From Acidocella sp. KAb 2-4 (GTDB lineage Bacteria; Pseudomonadota; Alphaproteobacteria; Acetobacterales; Acetobacteraceae), in NCBI RefSeq assembly GCF_020567705.1, contig NZ_JAJDJU010000006.1, positions 1-64,000 of the forward strand: a stretch of 64,000 nt of DNA. The letters are read 5' to 3'. Below are positions 43,605 to 52,406 of the stretch, piece by piece. The notes under the pieces are model-generated. The model saw only the letters and a program-made list of their open reading frames with translations, searched no databases and had not been told where the DNA came from. The translations under genes were made by a program, and so were the position numbers. The stretch's first letter is position 1; each line of letters opens with the position of its first letter.

Positions 43605-45272
43605 TCATTTATCTCCAATCAATTCCGGCCACGCCTGGCGCAAGGCAATCTTATTCACTTTGCCCAGATGGTTGCGCGGCAGAGACTCCTTGCTAAACGC
43701 CACACGCCCCGGCGCCTTATACCGGGCTAGATGCTCGGCCACCCAATGGACCACCGCCTGCTCATCATGCGTGCCGCCAACCACGACCGCGACGAGCAAC
43801 TCGCCCAGACGCTCATCGGGAATACCAAACGCCGCGCATTCGCGGATGCCCGGCATATGCCCCATCACGCGCTCCACCTCGGCGCAGTAGATATTCTCAC
43901 CGCCCGAGATCACCATGTCCTTCATCCGGTCAACGATGAAGATATAACCTTCATCATCAACATATCCGACATCCCCGGTGCGGAGCCAGCCCTCCTCGGT
44001 GAAGGCGGCCTCGGTCTCCTCCGGGCGGTTCCAATAGCCCAGCATCACCATGGCCCCGCGCACCTGGATCTCGCCGCTCTGCCCGGCGGGAAGCACCTTA
44101 TGATCCGGCGAGACAATCCGCACCTCCGCCAATGGCAGCACGCGCCCGGCCGACGACGGCCGGCGGGTGAAATCCTCGCCAACGGCCTGGGCGATGGCGC
44201 CGGAGGCTTCCGTCATGCCATACCCCGTACCCATCACCGCCTGCGGACAAGCGGCTCGGATTTCCTCCAGCAGATTAACCGGCAGCGCCTGTCCGCCCGA
44301 GGCGATATTGCGCACCGAAGACAGATTCGCATCGCCCAGCTTGGCGTTATGCAGCATGTCCCACAGCATGGTCGGCACCGCCGAAAGCTGCGTGATCTGT
44401 TCACGCTCGATCAGCCGAATCGCCTCCTGCGCATCCCATCGGCGCATGATGACAACCTTCGATCCCGCGAAGAGCGGCGCCAAAAATGTCGAACTCAAGC
44501 CGGAAACATGGAACAGCGGGTACACCAGAAGCACCGCTTGCTGCGGCAGCTTCTCCAAGATGGCCTGCACCGGCACGCCATGCGCGCGCGCCATATTATG
44601 CAGCACCATCATGCCGGAAAGCTGCGTCGCCATCAGTCCCGTGATCAGGCTGCGATGCGTCAGCACCACGCCCTTGCTGCGCCCGGTGGTGCCGGAGCTG
44701 AACAAAATCGCGCACGGGTCCAGCGCGGCGGCCACCCCCGGATCGGGCATCGGCTCACGCGCGCGCCGCGCCACCTCTTCGGGGTCAAACGGCTTGGTCA
44801 GATCGAGCATGCGCCCGCTATATCCACCCTCACGGATCAGACCCGCCCGCGCCGTATCGGCCAGCACCACCTTAGGCGTGACTTCCTCGATCATGCCAAC
44901 AAGCTCATCGGCCGAACCACGGCTATTGAGCAGCACCGCGACGCCACCCGCCTTGATGATGGCAAGAAACGCGACCATCCATTCCGCGCGGTTGCGCATG
45001 CAAATGGCGACACGTTCGCCGCGCCTGATCCCCAGCATCGGCGCAAGCTGGTCGCGCCATGCGAAGATCTGACCGAACGTCAGCCGCCGCTCAACACCGC
45101 TTGAGGAAAAATCGACAACAAACACCTTATCGCCATGCCGCCGCGCGCCCTCGATCATCATATTGATGTCAGGCTGAGCATTCGCGAATTGGCGCAGCCC
45201 GTCGCGCTCGACGATCTCGAACGGCGTACCCGGCGCCGTCACCGCGGCGAAAACAGGATCAACTTGATTCAT
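43605..45272 (-). CDS. Acyl-CoA synthetase (AMP-binding)
   Basis: A 555-residue class I adenylate-forming enzyme. The P-loop AILFSSGTTGRSKGV, the A5 motif GTGYGMTEASG, LRTGDVGYVDDEGY, and the A10 Lys region NHLGKVNK are present. It probably activates a carboxylic steroid intermediate (for example the propionyl side chain left on rings C/D, a FadD3-like role) to its CoA thioester. ATG 45272 is chosen over the longer frame (45389). Confidence 0.87.
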   Translation of the reverse strand: MNQVDPVFAAVTAPGTPFEIVERDGLRQFANAQPDINMMIEGARRHGDKVFVVDFSSSGVERRLTFGQIFAWRDQLAPMLGIRRGERVAICMRNRAEWMVAFLAIIKAGGVAVLLNSRGSADELVGMIEEVTPKVVLADTARAGLIREGGYSGRMLDLTKPFDPEEVARRAREPMPDPGVAAALDPCAILFSSGTTGRSKGVVLTHRSLITGLMATQLSGMMVLHNMARAHGVPVQAILEKLPQQAVLLVYPLFHVSGLSSTFLAPLFAGSKVVIMRRWDAQEAIRLIEREQITQLSAVPTMLWDMLHNAKLGDANLSSVRNIASGGQALPVNLLEEIRAACPQAVMGTGYGMTEASGAIAQAVGEDFTRRPSSAGRVLPLAEVRIVSPDHKVLPAGQSGEIQVRGAMVMLGYWNRPEETEAAFTEEGWLRTGDVGYVDDEGYIFIVDRMKDMVISGGENIYCAEVERVMGHMPGIRECAAFGIPDERLGELLVAVVVGGTHDEQAVVHWVAEHLARYKAPGRVAFSKESLPRNHLGKVNKIALRQAWPELIGDK

Positions 45273-45321
45273 AACAAAAACAATCCGTCCATCTTGCCGC
45301 CGTCGCGTTGGCGGGCTCTCT

Positions 45322-46194
45322 TCAATAGACCGCCGCTGGATTCTTGGGGCAAGGGCTGCCCAGCATCTCGCGGTAGGAAGGACGCTCATGCCCGCGGTCC
45401 GTCACCCCCAGCGCCCGGGCGATTTCCGCACCAATCAAGGTCTGCCCGGAAAGTTCATCGCGGTTGGGCGCACAATTCACGGCATCGACGATATGCGCGG
45501 TGAACTCTGGATTCTCGGCATTCGCAATGAATTCCTCATATTGTTCCGGATTGGTCTGCCGCGCGGTGAGCGAACGCTCGGTCACCAGCGGCCCCATCCA
45601 GATGGACACCGCCACCACCCCGGTACCGCGCAGATCATGCTCCATGTCGTGCGCCAGCTTGTCCACACCAGCCTTCTGCGCCCCATAAGCCGGACCATGC
45701 ATGTAACAGCTAGCGCCGAAGGACGAGCCAAACGCGATCATCCCGCGACCTTGCGGCACCATGATCTGCGCCGCGTGCCAGCTCGCCACATAGGCCGAAC
45801 GCAGCCCGACATCGAGGATCCGCACCGCGTCGAGGTCTTTCTCCCAGAACGGCTTTTTCTCAATGAGCTGGCGATGGATGTAGGTCGCGTTGTTGAACAA
45901 AACATCCAACCGGCCAGCCTCACGCTTGATCCGCGCAAACAGCGCGGCGACCTGGGCGTCATCGCCATGGTCGCATACCACCGGAATCCCCTCGCCCCCG
46001 GCGCGCGTCACCTCCGCCGCGGTTTCGGCAACTGTGCCAGGCAGCACCGAGCCATCCCAGCCCTTGGCATCGCCGGGTGAAATCGTCCGCCCGGTAACAT
46101 AAACCGTGTAGCCAAGCTCACCAAAGCCGCGCGCGATGCCGCGTCCAGCCCCACGACTCGCCCCGGTGACCAGCGCAACCTTGTGAGTTGTCAT
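45322..46194 (-). CDS. SDR family oxidoreductase, DHRS1-like
   Basis: A 290-residue SDR with VTGASRGAGRGIA and a following VYVTGR, as in DHRS1-like proteins, a Ser in FGSSFGA, and YGAQK as Tyr/Lys pair. The middle insertion (WEKDLDAVRILDVGL) is typical of this branch. ATG 46194 follows GGAGAGGAA. It leads the operon with the acyl-CoA synthetase. A role as a dehydrogenase for a hydroxylated ring intermediate (IpdF-like) is possible but unproven. Confidence 0.82.
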   Translation of the reverse strand: MTTHKVALVTGASRGAGRGIARGFGELGYTVYVTGRTISPGDAKGWDGSVLPGTVAETAAEVTRAGGEGIPVVCDHGDDAQVAALFARIKREAGRLDVLFNNATYIHRQLIEKKPFWEKDLDAVRILDVGLRSAYVASWHAAQIMVPQGRGMIAFGSSFGASCYMHGPAYGAQKAGVDKLAHDMEHDLRGTGVVAVSIWMGPLVTERSLTARQTNPEQYEEFIANAENPEFTAHIVDAVNCAPNRDELSGQTLIGAEIARALGVTDRGHERPSYREMLGSPCPKNPAAVY

Positions 46195-46333
46195 TTCCTC
46201 TCCGTCTTGCAACAGCGCATGTTATTTAAGACACCGGATAACACACCATATGCGAATAAACAACACAAATAATTTACGCGTTATTGGTTCTAATTAGATT
46301 TAATTAGAAGTTTCGCGAAGCAAAACCTCGCCA

Positions 46334-47092
46334 TCAGTCGCGCTGAAGAGACCCGCCATTCACATGCCAGATCTGGCCATTGACCCACTCGCCGTCATCC
46401 GAGGCCAGAAACGCGACCGCCCCCGCAATATCCTCGGGCTTGCCGAGGCGGGTGTGCGACAAGGCTTTCAATGAGGTTTGCACATAATCATCGGTGAGGT
46501 GCTGCGCCACCGCCTCGGTCAGCACCAGACCAGGGCAGATACCATTGGCGCGGATGCCCTTTTTACCAAATTTGCGAGCCACGTGCCGCACCAGCGCATG
46601 AATTGCGTTTTTCGTCATCGGATAGGCGACCTGAAACGGATTGCCTGCCAACGCCGCCCCCGAGGAGGTATAGATCATGGCGCCGCCGCCCTGCTCGATG
46701 AGTACCGGCAACGCCGCCTGGGTCGCCAGGAAATGGCTCTTGGTGTTGATCGCGAAGGAACGGTCGAGCACCTCTTCCGTGCAGTTCAACGCGTCGATAT
46801 CGCCCTCCGTGCCGCCCGCGAGGTTGGAATGGTAGAAATCCAGCCGCCCGAAGGCCTTCAGCGCCGCGGCCACAATCCCCGCCTGCGAATCGGCCTTGGT
46901 GCCATCCAGCCGCACCCCGATCGCGGCACCACCGCTGGCCGCGATCTCCTCGGCGGTCTTCACCGCCCAGTCCTCGGCGATGTCGCCAATCACCACGCGC
47001 GCGCCCTCTTCCGCGAGCCGCTTGGCCGTCGCCGCGCCAATGCCGCGCCCGCCCCCGGCGATAATCCCTACCTTGCCCTGCAGACCGCGCAT
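46334..47092 (-). CDS. SDR family oxidoreductase
   Basis: A 252-residue classical SDR: AGGGRGIGAAT, NLAGGTEG in place of the usual NNAG, SSGAALAG and YPMTK. ATG 47092 has GGAGG at 6 nt; the open frame to 47149 has no better start. The upstream region contains a TTTGCGTATT element on the minus strand (47134-47143). Probably acts on a hydroxy- or oxo-steroid or ring intermediate. Divergent from the SDR gene at 47222. Confidence 0.86.
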   Translation of the reverse strand: MRGLQGKVGIIAGGGRGIGAATAKRLAEEGARVVIGDIAEDWAVKTAEEIAASGGAAIGVRLDGTKADSQAGIVAAALKAFGRLDFYHSNLAGGTEGDIDALNCTEEVLDRSFAINTKSHFLATQAALPVLIEQGGGAMIYTSSGAALAGNPFQVAYPMTKNAIHALVRHVARKFGKKGIRANGICPGLVLTEAVAQHLTDDYVQTSLKALSHTRLGKPEDIAGAVAFLASDDGEWVNGQIWHVNGGSLQRD

Positions 47093-47133
47093 GCATCCTC
47101 CAAATTGTAATTGCGCTTCAATTATCGATATGT

Positions 47134-47143
47134 AATACGCAAA
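47134..47143 (-). promoter_or_regulatory. TTTGCGTATT element
   Basis: Exact copy of the recurrent element on the minus strand, in the AT-rich region between two divergent SDR genes and just upstream of a GATAAT -10-like sequence. A variant TTTGCGTGAAT lies at 47192-47202 on the plus side. Confidence 0.5.
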
Positions 47144-47221
47144 CAGCAAATAAAATCAAATTATTTAATTCTTTGCGCAGATTTTTATCGGTTTGCGTGA
47201 ATACAGAAAGAGGACCCCCAA

Positions 47222-47998
47222 ATGCCGCAACTCACCGGGCGCAATGCGGTTATCACAGGCGCCGCCACTGGCATAGGCAAGGGCATCGCCCGGCGGTTCG
47301 CGGCGGCGGGCGCGCGTGTCGTCATCGCCGATTTCGATGAGGCCGGCGGCCGCGCCACGGCGGCCGAAATCGCGGCAGACGGCGGCACAGCGGTATTCCT
47401 GCCGGTGGATATCACACAGAAGACCAGCACCCTCGCCATGATGGCGGCCGCAGGCCCGGTCGATATTCTCGTCAACAACGCCTGGCGCGGCCATGGCATC
47501 TCGCGGCTCGAACACAAAACGGACGAGCAGCTGGAGCTCTCGCTGCGGATGGGCGTATTCGCCTGCCATTGGACGATGACCGCCGCTCTGCCCCATATGA
47601 AGGCCCAAGGCTGGGGGCGGGTGATCAACATGGCGTCGCTGAACGGCGTCAACGCCCATATGGGCAGCGCCGATTACAATGCCGCCAAGGAGGCCCTGCG
47701 CGCCCTGACCCGCACCGCCGCGCGCGAATGGGCCCCGTTCGGGATTTGCTGCAACATCATCTGCCCGGCGGCGCTGGCCGAGTCCACCCGGCGGGTGATG
47801 AGCGCCCAGCCCGGCATGATCGAGCGGATCAACGCCGCCAATCCGATGCGGCGCATAGGCGATCCCGAGGCGGATATCGGCGGCGTCGCGGTGTTTCTGG
47901 CCAGCGAGGACGCGCGCTACCTGACCGGCAACACACTTTTCGTCGATGGCGGCGCGCACATCAACGGCGTCGCCTGGGCCCCGGAGCTCCCGGACTGA
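47222..47998 (+). CDS. SDR family oxidoreductase
   Basis: A 258-residue classical SDR with ITGAATGIGKGIA, NNAWRG, NMASLNG and YNAAK, and a C-terminal LFVDGG motif. AGAGGACC precedes the ATG. The catalytic set is complete. It is followed by a region with palindromes and then the KshA-like oxygenase on the same strand. A steroid or ring-intermediate dehydrogenase by context. Confidence 0.86.
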   Translation: MPQLTGRNAVITGAATGIGKGIARRFAAAGARVVIADFDEAGGRATAAEIAADGGTAVFLPVDITQKTSTLAMMAAAGPVDILVNNAWRGHGISRLEHKTDEQLELSLRMGVFACHWTMTAALPHMKAQGWGRVINMASLNGVNAHMGSADYNAAKEALRALTRTAAREWAPFGICCNIICPAALAESTRRVMSAQPGMIERINAANPMRRIGDPEADIGGVAVFLASEDARYLTGNTLFVDGGAHINGVAWAPELPD

Positions 47999-48032
47999 AC
48001 GGCAAGGAGTTGCGAATTATTCGTATTTTAAA

Positions 48033-48049
48033 TGCGTCTAAGATACGCA
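48033..48049. promoter_or_regulatory. Dyad TGCGT-N7-ACGCA
   Basis: Perfect 5-bp arms (48033-48037, 48045-48049) around CTAAGAT. It lies in the AT-rich region about 105 nt upstream of the KshA-like gene and matches the half-site of the TTTGCGTATT element. A second small dyad, CGAAT-T-ATTCG, is at 48013-48023. Confidence 0.5.
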
Positions 48050-48152
48050 AAAAATACTAATAGCTTGAGTAAATAAATCCTATACGTATTATCTCTGTAC
48101 ACTTAGCCTGGCCCGCGTTATGTTGGCGGCAATATTCCGATGGGAGGAAATG

Positions 48153-49232
48153 ATGGCGAAAACCAGTGATTACGGTCTTGGCGAATTCACTTACCCGCGC
48201 GGCTGGTTCATGGTCGCGCGCTCGCAGGATCTGCAAAGCGGCGTCATGTCCGTCCGCTATTTTGGCGAGGATATGGTGATCTATCGCGGCCAGAGCGGCA
48301 AGGCCTACATGGTGGAGGCGTATTGCCCGCACATGGGCACGCATCTCGGCCTCAACAAAACATCTTATATCGTCAAGGACAGCACTCATATCGAGGGCGA
48401 CAACATCCGCTGCCCCTATCACGGCTGGCGGTTCGGGCCGGATGGGCGCTGCAACCAGATCGCCTACTCCCCGGTTTCACCACCCAAGGCGGCGGTGTTG
48501 CGGCGCTGGCAGATCGTCGAGCGCGCCGGCTGCCTGTGGGCTTGGTACGACCCCGAGGGCGGCGAGCCCGATTACGAGCTGCCCGCCTTCGAGAATTACG
48601 GCGCGCCGCATTGGGTGAACTGGGAGCTGCGCCATCTCGGCGACATGGATTGCCACCCTCAGGAGGTGGTCGACAACATCGCCGACAAGGCGCATCTGGA
48701 GCCCGTGCACGGCTCGCTTGCCATGGTCTCGTTCGAGAACGAGTTCGCCGGACATACGGTCCGCCAGATCCTGTCTGCCGGGCACCGAACACTGGCCGCC
48801 GATGGCGGCGAGCCGATGACCAATGACACCTGGTACACCGGCCCCGGCATTCTGCAATCGGTGATGATCGGTGCCAATCCCTCGCATATGCTGATCGCGC
48901 ATACGCCCATCGATGATGGCCGGCTGCGCGTGTGGTACGGGCTGCTGGTGAAAGTCGCCAGCGCCGAGCCGACGGCGGAAGACATCGCGGTGGCGCGCAG
49001 CTACGAAGACGCCGGGGTTGACGCCTTCGCGCAGGATTTCGAGATCTGGGCGAATAAGCGCGCCTGCGTCAACCCGATGATGGTGCGCGGCGACGGCCCG
49101 TTCGACAAGGTGCGGATCTGGTACCGCCAGTTCTACAATCCGCGGGCGCAGGCTGAAGCTTTCCAAAAACGCGTGGATGGCCGCTACACCACCCGCGGCA
49201 CCAAGACCGCACCTTGGGATAGCGCCGCCTGA
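48153..49232 (+). CDS. kshA: 3-ketosteroid 9-alpha-hydroxylase oxygenase, KshA-like
   Basis: A 359-residue Rieske oxygenase. The Rieske ligands are Cys58-x-His60 (AYCPHMGTHLG) and Cys87-x-x-His90 (CPYHGWRFG). The mononuclear site reads DNIADKAHLEPVHG. The N-terminal YPRGWF and overall length match KshA, which hydroxylates C9 of the steroid nucleus and triggers ring-B opening. No KshB reductase gene is adjacent. SD GGGAGG supports ATG 48153 (or 48150). A strong terminator follows. Confidence 0.85.
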   Translation: MAKTSDYGLGEFTYPRGWFMVARSQDLQSGVMSVRYFGEDMVIYRGQSGKAYMVEAYCPHMGTHLGLNKTSYIVKDSTHIEGDNIRCPYHGWRFGPDGRCNQIAYSPVSPPKAAVLRRWQIVERAGCLWAWYDPEGGEPDYELPAFENYGAPHWVNWELRHLGDMDCHPQEVVDNIADKAHLEPVHGSLAMVSFENEFAGHTVRQILSAGHRTLAADGGEPMTNDTWYTGPGILQSVMIGANPSHMLIAHTPIDDGRLRVWYGLLVKVASAEPTAEDIAVARSYEDAGVDAFAQDFEIWANKRACVNPMMVRGDGPFDKVRIWYRQFYNPRAQAEAFQKRVDGRYTTRGTKTAPWDSAA

Positions 49233-49263
49233 TCCGCGGCGCCATCATTGCAAACATGTTCGC

Positions 49264-49292
49264 AAGGGGGGCTTCGCCAAAAAGCCCCCCTT
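49264..49292. terminator. Bidirectional intrinsic terminator
   Basis: AAGGGGGGCTT (49264-49274) and AAGCCCCCCTT (49282-49292) form a perfect 11-bp stem around CGCCAAA. It lies between the convergent kshA-like gene (+) and SDR gene (-). Confidence 0.88.
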
Positions 49293-49301
49293 ATTCTTGC
49301 C

Positions 49302-50054
49302 TCACATCGCGGTGGCGCCGCCATCGACCACCAGTGGATGCCCGGTGACGAAGCTGGCCTGATCCGAACACAGCCACAGCACCGCCGCCGCGATTTCCTC
49401 GGCCCGCCCCATGCGGCCCATCGGCGTCATGCTGTCCATCAGCTTGCGCATCTCGGGCTGCGCCACGAGCGGCGCGGTCATCGGGGTTTCAATCACGCCG
49501 GGGCAGACCGCATTCACGCGGATGCCGTTCTTGGCCCAGCGCAGCGCGCCATGGCGGGTCAGGCCGATTACCGCATGCTTGGTGGCGGTGTAGCCTGGCT
49601 GCGCCCCATTGCCGACCAGGCCGTTGATCGAAGAGGTATTGACGATCGCCCCCTTGCCCTGAGCCAGCATGATCTCGGCTTCCTCGCGCATGCAATACAT
49701 CACACCGGAGAGATTGATGGCGAGGCTGCGGTCCCACACCGGGGTGTCATACTCATTCGCACCCATATTATTGATGCCGGCATTGTTATGCGCGAAATCC
49801 AGCCGCCCGAACGCGCTCACCGCCCGCGCGAGGAGCGCCTTCACCTCGGCCTCGTTGGCCACGTTGCAGCGCTGATACACCGCCTTGCCCCCGGCGGCCG
49901 CGATCTGGGCCACGGTCTCCTCGCCGCCCTCATCGTTCACATCCGACACCACCACCGCCGCGCCAGAAGCGGCAAAGGCCAGGGCGGTCGCGCGGCCAAT
50001 GCCGCCGCTGGCGCCGGTGACCAGCGCAACCTTGCCGGCAAAATCGTAGACCAT
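49302..50054 (-). CDS. SDR family oxidoreductase
   Basis: A 250-residue classical SDR: VTGASGGIGRA, HNNAGI, SSINGLVG, YTATK and the LVVDGG C-terminus. ATG 50054 has AAGGAGA upstream, so the longer frame to 50198 is rejected. It is divergent from the OYE-type gene at 50143; the shared 88-nt region holds a strong palindrome. A hydroxysteroid dehydrogenase is a reasonable guess from context. Confidence 0.87.
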   Translation of the reverse strand: MVYDFAGKVALVTGASGGIGRATALAFAASGAAVVVSDVNDEGGEETVAQIAAAGGKAVYQRCNVANEAEVKALLARAVSAFGRLDFAHNNAGINNMGANEYDTPVWDRSLAINLSGVMYCMREEAEIMLAQGKGAIVNTSSINGLVGNGAQPGYTATKHAVIGLTRHGALRWAKNGIRVNAVCPGVIETPMTAPLVAQPEMRKLMDSMTPMGRMGRAEEIAAAVLWLCSDQASFVTGHPLVVDGGATAM

Positions 50055-50097
50055 CACGTTTCTCCTTGATATGCGTATGTATAAGACTATATTAAAA

Positions 50098-50119
50098 CGC
50101 AAACTTAATTCTGTTTGCG
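50098..50119. promoter_or_regulatory. Palindrome CGCAAAC-N8-GTTTGCG
   Basis: Perfect 7-bp arms (50098-50104 and 50113-50119) around TTAATTCT in the divergent promoter region of an SDR and an OYE-type reductase. A further TGCGTAT lies at 50072-50078. The half-site TTTGCG is shared with the recurrent TTTGCGTATT element. Confidence 0.6.
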
Positions 50120-50142
50120 CAAGACGGGGAGATTTTCGGACA

Positions 50143-51201
50143 ATGGATGGGCTTTTTTCACCCGTCAAGCTAGGCGCCATCGCGCTGGCCAACCGCATCG
50201 TGATGGCGCCGATGACGCGCGACCGCGCCGGCCCCGGCGATGCGCCGACACCGCTGATGGCGGAATATTACGCGCAGCGGGCCAGCGCCGGGATGATCGT
50301 GACCGAAGGCGTGCAGCCCTCGCCCGCGGGCAAAGGCTATTGGCGCACGCCGGGGATTCATTCGCAGGCGCAGATCGAAGGTTGGCGGCAAGTGGCTGAC
50401 GCCGTGCATGCGCGAGGCGGGCGGATCGTGATGCAACTGATGCATTGCGGGCGCGTGGTGGTGCCCGCCAATCGCGGCTTTGAAGCAGATATCATCGCCC
50501 CCTCCGCCCTGCCTTGCCCGGTGAAGGTGCCGGGGCCGGATGGCACGCCAGTCGCCCCCGCCATGCCGCGCGCCCTCGCGCTGGCCGAACTCCCAGGGCT
50601 GCTGGAGGAGTACGCGCAGGCCGCGCGCAACGCCATCGCCGCCGGGCTGGATGGCGTGGAGCTGCATTGCGCCAGCGGCTATCTCATCAACCAATTCCTC
50701 AACCCCGCCAGCAACCAGCGGCAGGACGCCTATGGCGGCAGCGCGGAAAACCGCATCCGCTTTCCGGTCGAGGTCTTGGCCGCCCTCGCCGGGGCGATCG
50801 GGGCTGACCGCGTTGGTTTCAGGATTTCGCCCGGCAACCCCTATAACGGCATGGATGTGAGCGCGCCGGAGGCGACCTTCGTGCCGTTCCTGCGGGCGGC
50901 GGACAAGCTCGGGCTGGCCTATCTGCACATCGTCGACATGGCACTGCCCGAGCTGGACACGCTGGCCATGGCGCGGGCGAATTTCAACGGCCCGGTCATC
51001 ACCAACAACAACCTCACCGCCGAGAGCGCGCGCCAGCTGCTCGATGACGGCAAGGCCGAGGCGGTGAGCTTCGGCCGCGCCTTCATCGCCAACCCCGATC
51101 TGGCCGAGCGCCTCCGCGACAACGCGCCGCTCGCCAAGCCTGATTTCAGCCTGCTTTATACGGGCGAGGAACGCGGTTACACGGATTATCCGCCCCGCTG
51201 A
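50143..51201 (+). CDS. NADH:flavin oxidoreductase/Old Yellow Enzyme family
   Basis: A 352-residue FMN-dependent ene-reductase. It has the N-terminal LANRIVMAPMTR, then GYLINQFLNPASNQRQDAYGG and SAENRIRF, and the C-terminal VSFGRAFIANPDLAERL. The length and motifs match NemA/OYE. Likely reduces an activated double bond, for example in an unsaturated steroid intermediate. ATG 50143 is preceded by GGGGAG; the frame begins at 50071, inside the operator region. Confidence 0.9.
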   Translation: MDGLFSPVKLGAIALANRIVMAPMTRDRAGPGDAPTPLMAEYYAQRASAGMIVTEGVQPSPAGKGYWRTPGIHSQAQIEGWRQVADAVHARGGRIVMQLMHCGRVVVPANRGFEADIIAPSALPCPVKVPGPDGTPVAPAMPRALALAELPGLLEEYAQAARNAIAAGLDGVELHCASGYLINQFLNPASNQRQDAYGGSAENRIRFPVEVLAALAGAIGADRVGFRISPGNPYNGMDVSAPEATFVPFLRAADKLGLAYLHIVDMALPELDTLAMARANFNGPVITNNNLTAESARQLLDDGKAEAVSFGRAFIANPDLAERLRDNAPLAKPDFSLLYTGEERGYTDYPPR

Positions 51202-51275
51202 CAACAACTCCCCACAGGCGGGGAAGCTCTGCCGGCCATGGCGCGGCACGTGATTTACCCCACCAGAGAGGCCCC

Positions 51276-52154
51276 ATGCCCAAGCCTGATACCGGACCAA
51301 CCTCGGCCAGCTTCATTTCACAAAGGCTCCGCCTGAACTATCTCGATTGGGGCAACCACGGCGCGCCGGTGCTGATCCTGCAGCATGGCGGCCGCGACCA
51401 CGCCCATAGCTGGGATTGGGTGGCGCGCGAATTGAGCCGGGACTGGCACGTGATCGCCCCCGATCTGCGCGGCCACGGCAACTCCGCCTGGTCACCGGAT
51501 GGCGGCTACTCCATGTCATCCTTCGTCTATGATTTCGCCCAGCTCGTCCGGCATTTCGGCCGCAACGGGCCGGTGCGCATCGTCGCCCACTCGCTGGGCG
51601 GTTTCATCGCCCTGCGCTATGCCGGCCTTTACCCGGAAACAGTCCACAAGCTGGCCGCGATCGAAAGCTGGAACATCCCGCCGGAGTTCAGCGAGCGCCT
51701 GGCCACCATGCCCATCGACGCGATCTGGCGGGCCTGGATCGATGAGCGCCGCGCCATCGGCGCCAAATCCAGCAAGGCCTATCCGACGATCGAGGCGGCC
51801 GTGAACCGCATGATGGCGGAAAACCCGCATCTGAGCACCGAACAAGCCCAGCACCTAACGGTGCACGGCGTCACCGTGAATGAAGACGGCACATATTCCT
51901 GGAAATTCGATAACTACGTCTATTCGGTGCCGCCATTGGACCTCACGGAAGACCAGATCATCCATCTGCGCGCCCGCGTTTCATGCCCCGTACTGCTGAT
52001 GCGCGGCGATAATAGCTGGGCCATCGATCCTGAAGCCCATGGCATCACCCGGCAATTCAAGGATGCGCGGCATATCACGTTCAGCGATGCGGGGCATTGG
52101 CCCCATCACGACAAGACAGCGGAATTCATCGCCGCCCTCAGAGCGTTTCTGTAG
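51276..52154 (+). CDS. Alpha/beta hydrolase
   Basis: A 292-residue alpha/beta hydrolase with LQHGGRDHAHSWDW, nucleophile AHSLGG and a C-terminal catalytic His in DAGHWPHHD. It belongs to the general epoxide-hydrolase/ester-hydrolase branch and lacks the GSGPGASG signature of the HsaD-like protein at 32587, so it is probably an esterase or lactonase. SD GAGAGG before the ATG. It is 74 nt after the OYE gene and 252 nt before hsaC. Confidence 0.83.
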   Translation: MPKPDTGPTSASFISQRLRLNYLDWGNHGAPVLILQHGGRDHAHSWDWVARELSRDWHVIAPDLRGHGNSAWSPDGGYSMSSFVYDFAQLVRHFGRNGPVRIVAHSLGGFIALRYAGLYPETVHKLAAIESWNIPPEFSERLATMPIDAIWRAWIDERRAIGAKSSKAYPTIEAAVNRMMAENPHLSTEQAQHLTVHGVTVNEDGTYSWKFDNYVYSVPPLDLTEDQIIHLRARVSCPVLLMRGDNSWAIDPEAHGITRQFKDARHITFSDAGHWPHHDKTAEFIAALRAFL

Positions 52155-52323
52155 CAGACCGGGGCACGATCATGCCGGGCCGTACCCGCGCCCTCAGCGG
52201 TAGCCTGCGCGGATGTCGCACCGGGAAAAGACGGAAAAATCACTGAAAAATTCTTAAATATAACACCGAAAACAGTATAATGCGTAAATTTTATTGATTT
52301 TTACACCGCAAAATAAAAAATTT

Positions 52324-52337
52324 TTGATATAGATCAA
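52324..52337. promoter_or_regulatory. FNR/FixK-type box TTGAT-N4-ATCAA
   Basis: TTGAT (52324-52328), ATAG, ATCAA (52333-52337) is a perfect match to the FNR/FixK consensus. Its centre is 76 nt upstream of the hsaC-like start codon, inside a very AT-rich stretch (about 52240-52340). The same region carries a TGCGTAAATT element at 52281. Confidence 0.6.
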
Positions 52338-52406
52338 AGCGTCTCCACCCCATCGGTGAAATTTTACCGGCTATTGGGAAGCCATCCTCCCGAAGCAGGA
52401 GACGCC

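Noticed and set aside
43731-45104. 457-residue plus-strand ORF opposite the acyl-CoA synthetase gene
   Set aside because: Shadow frame; His/Arg-rich, no family motif, no SD.
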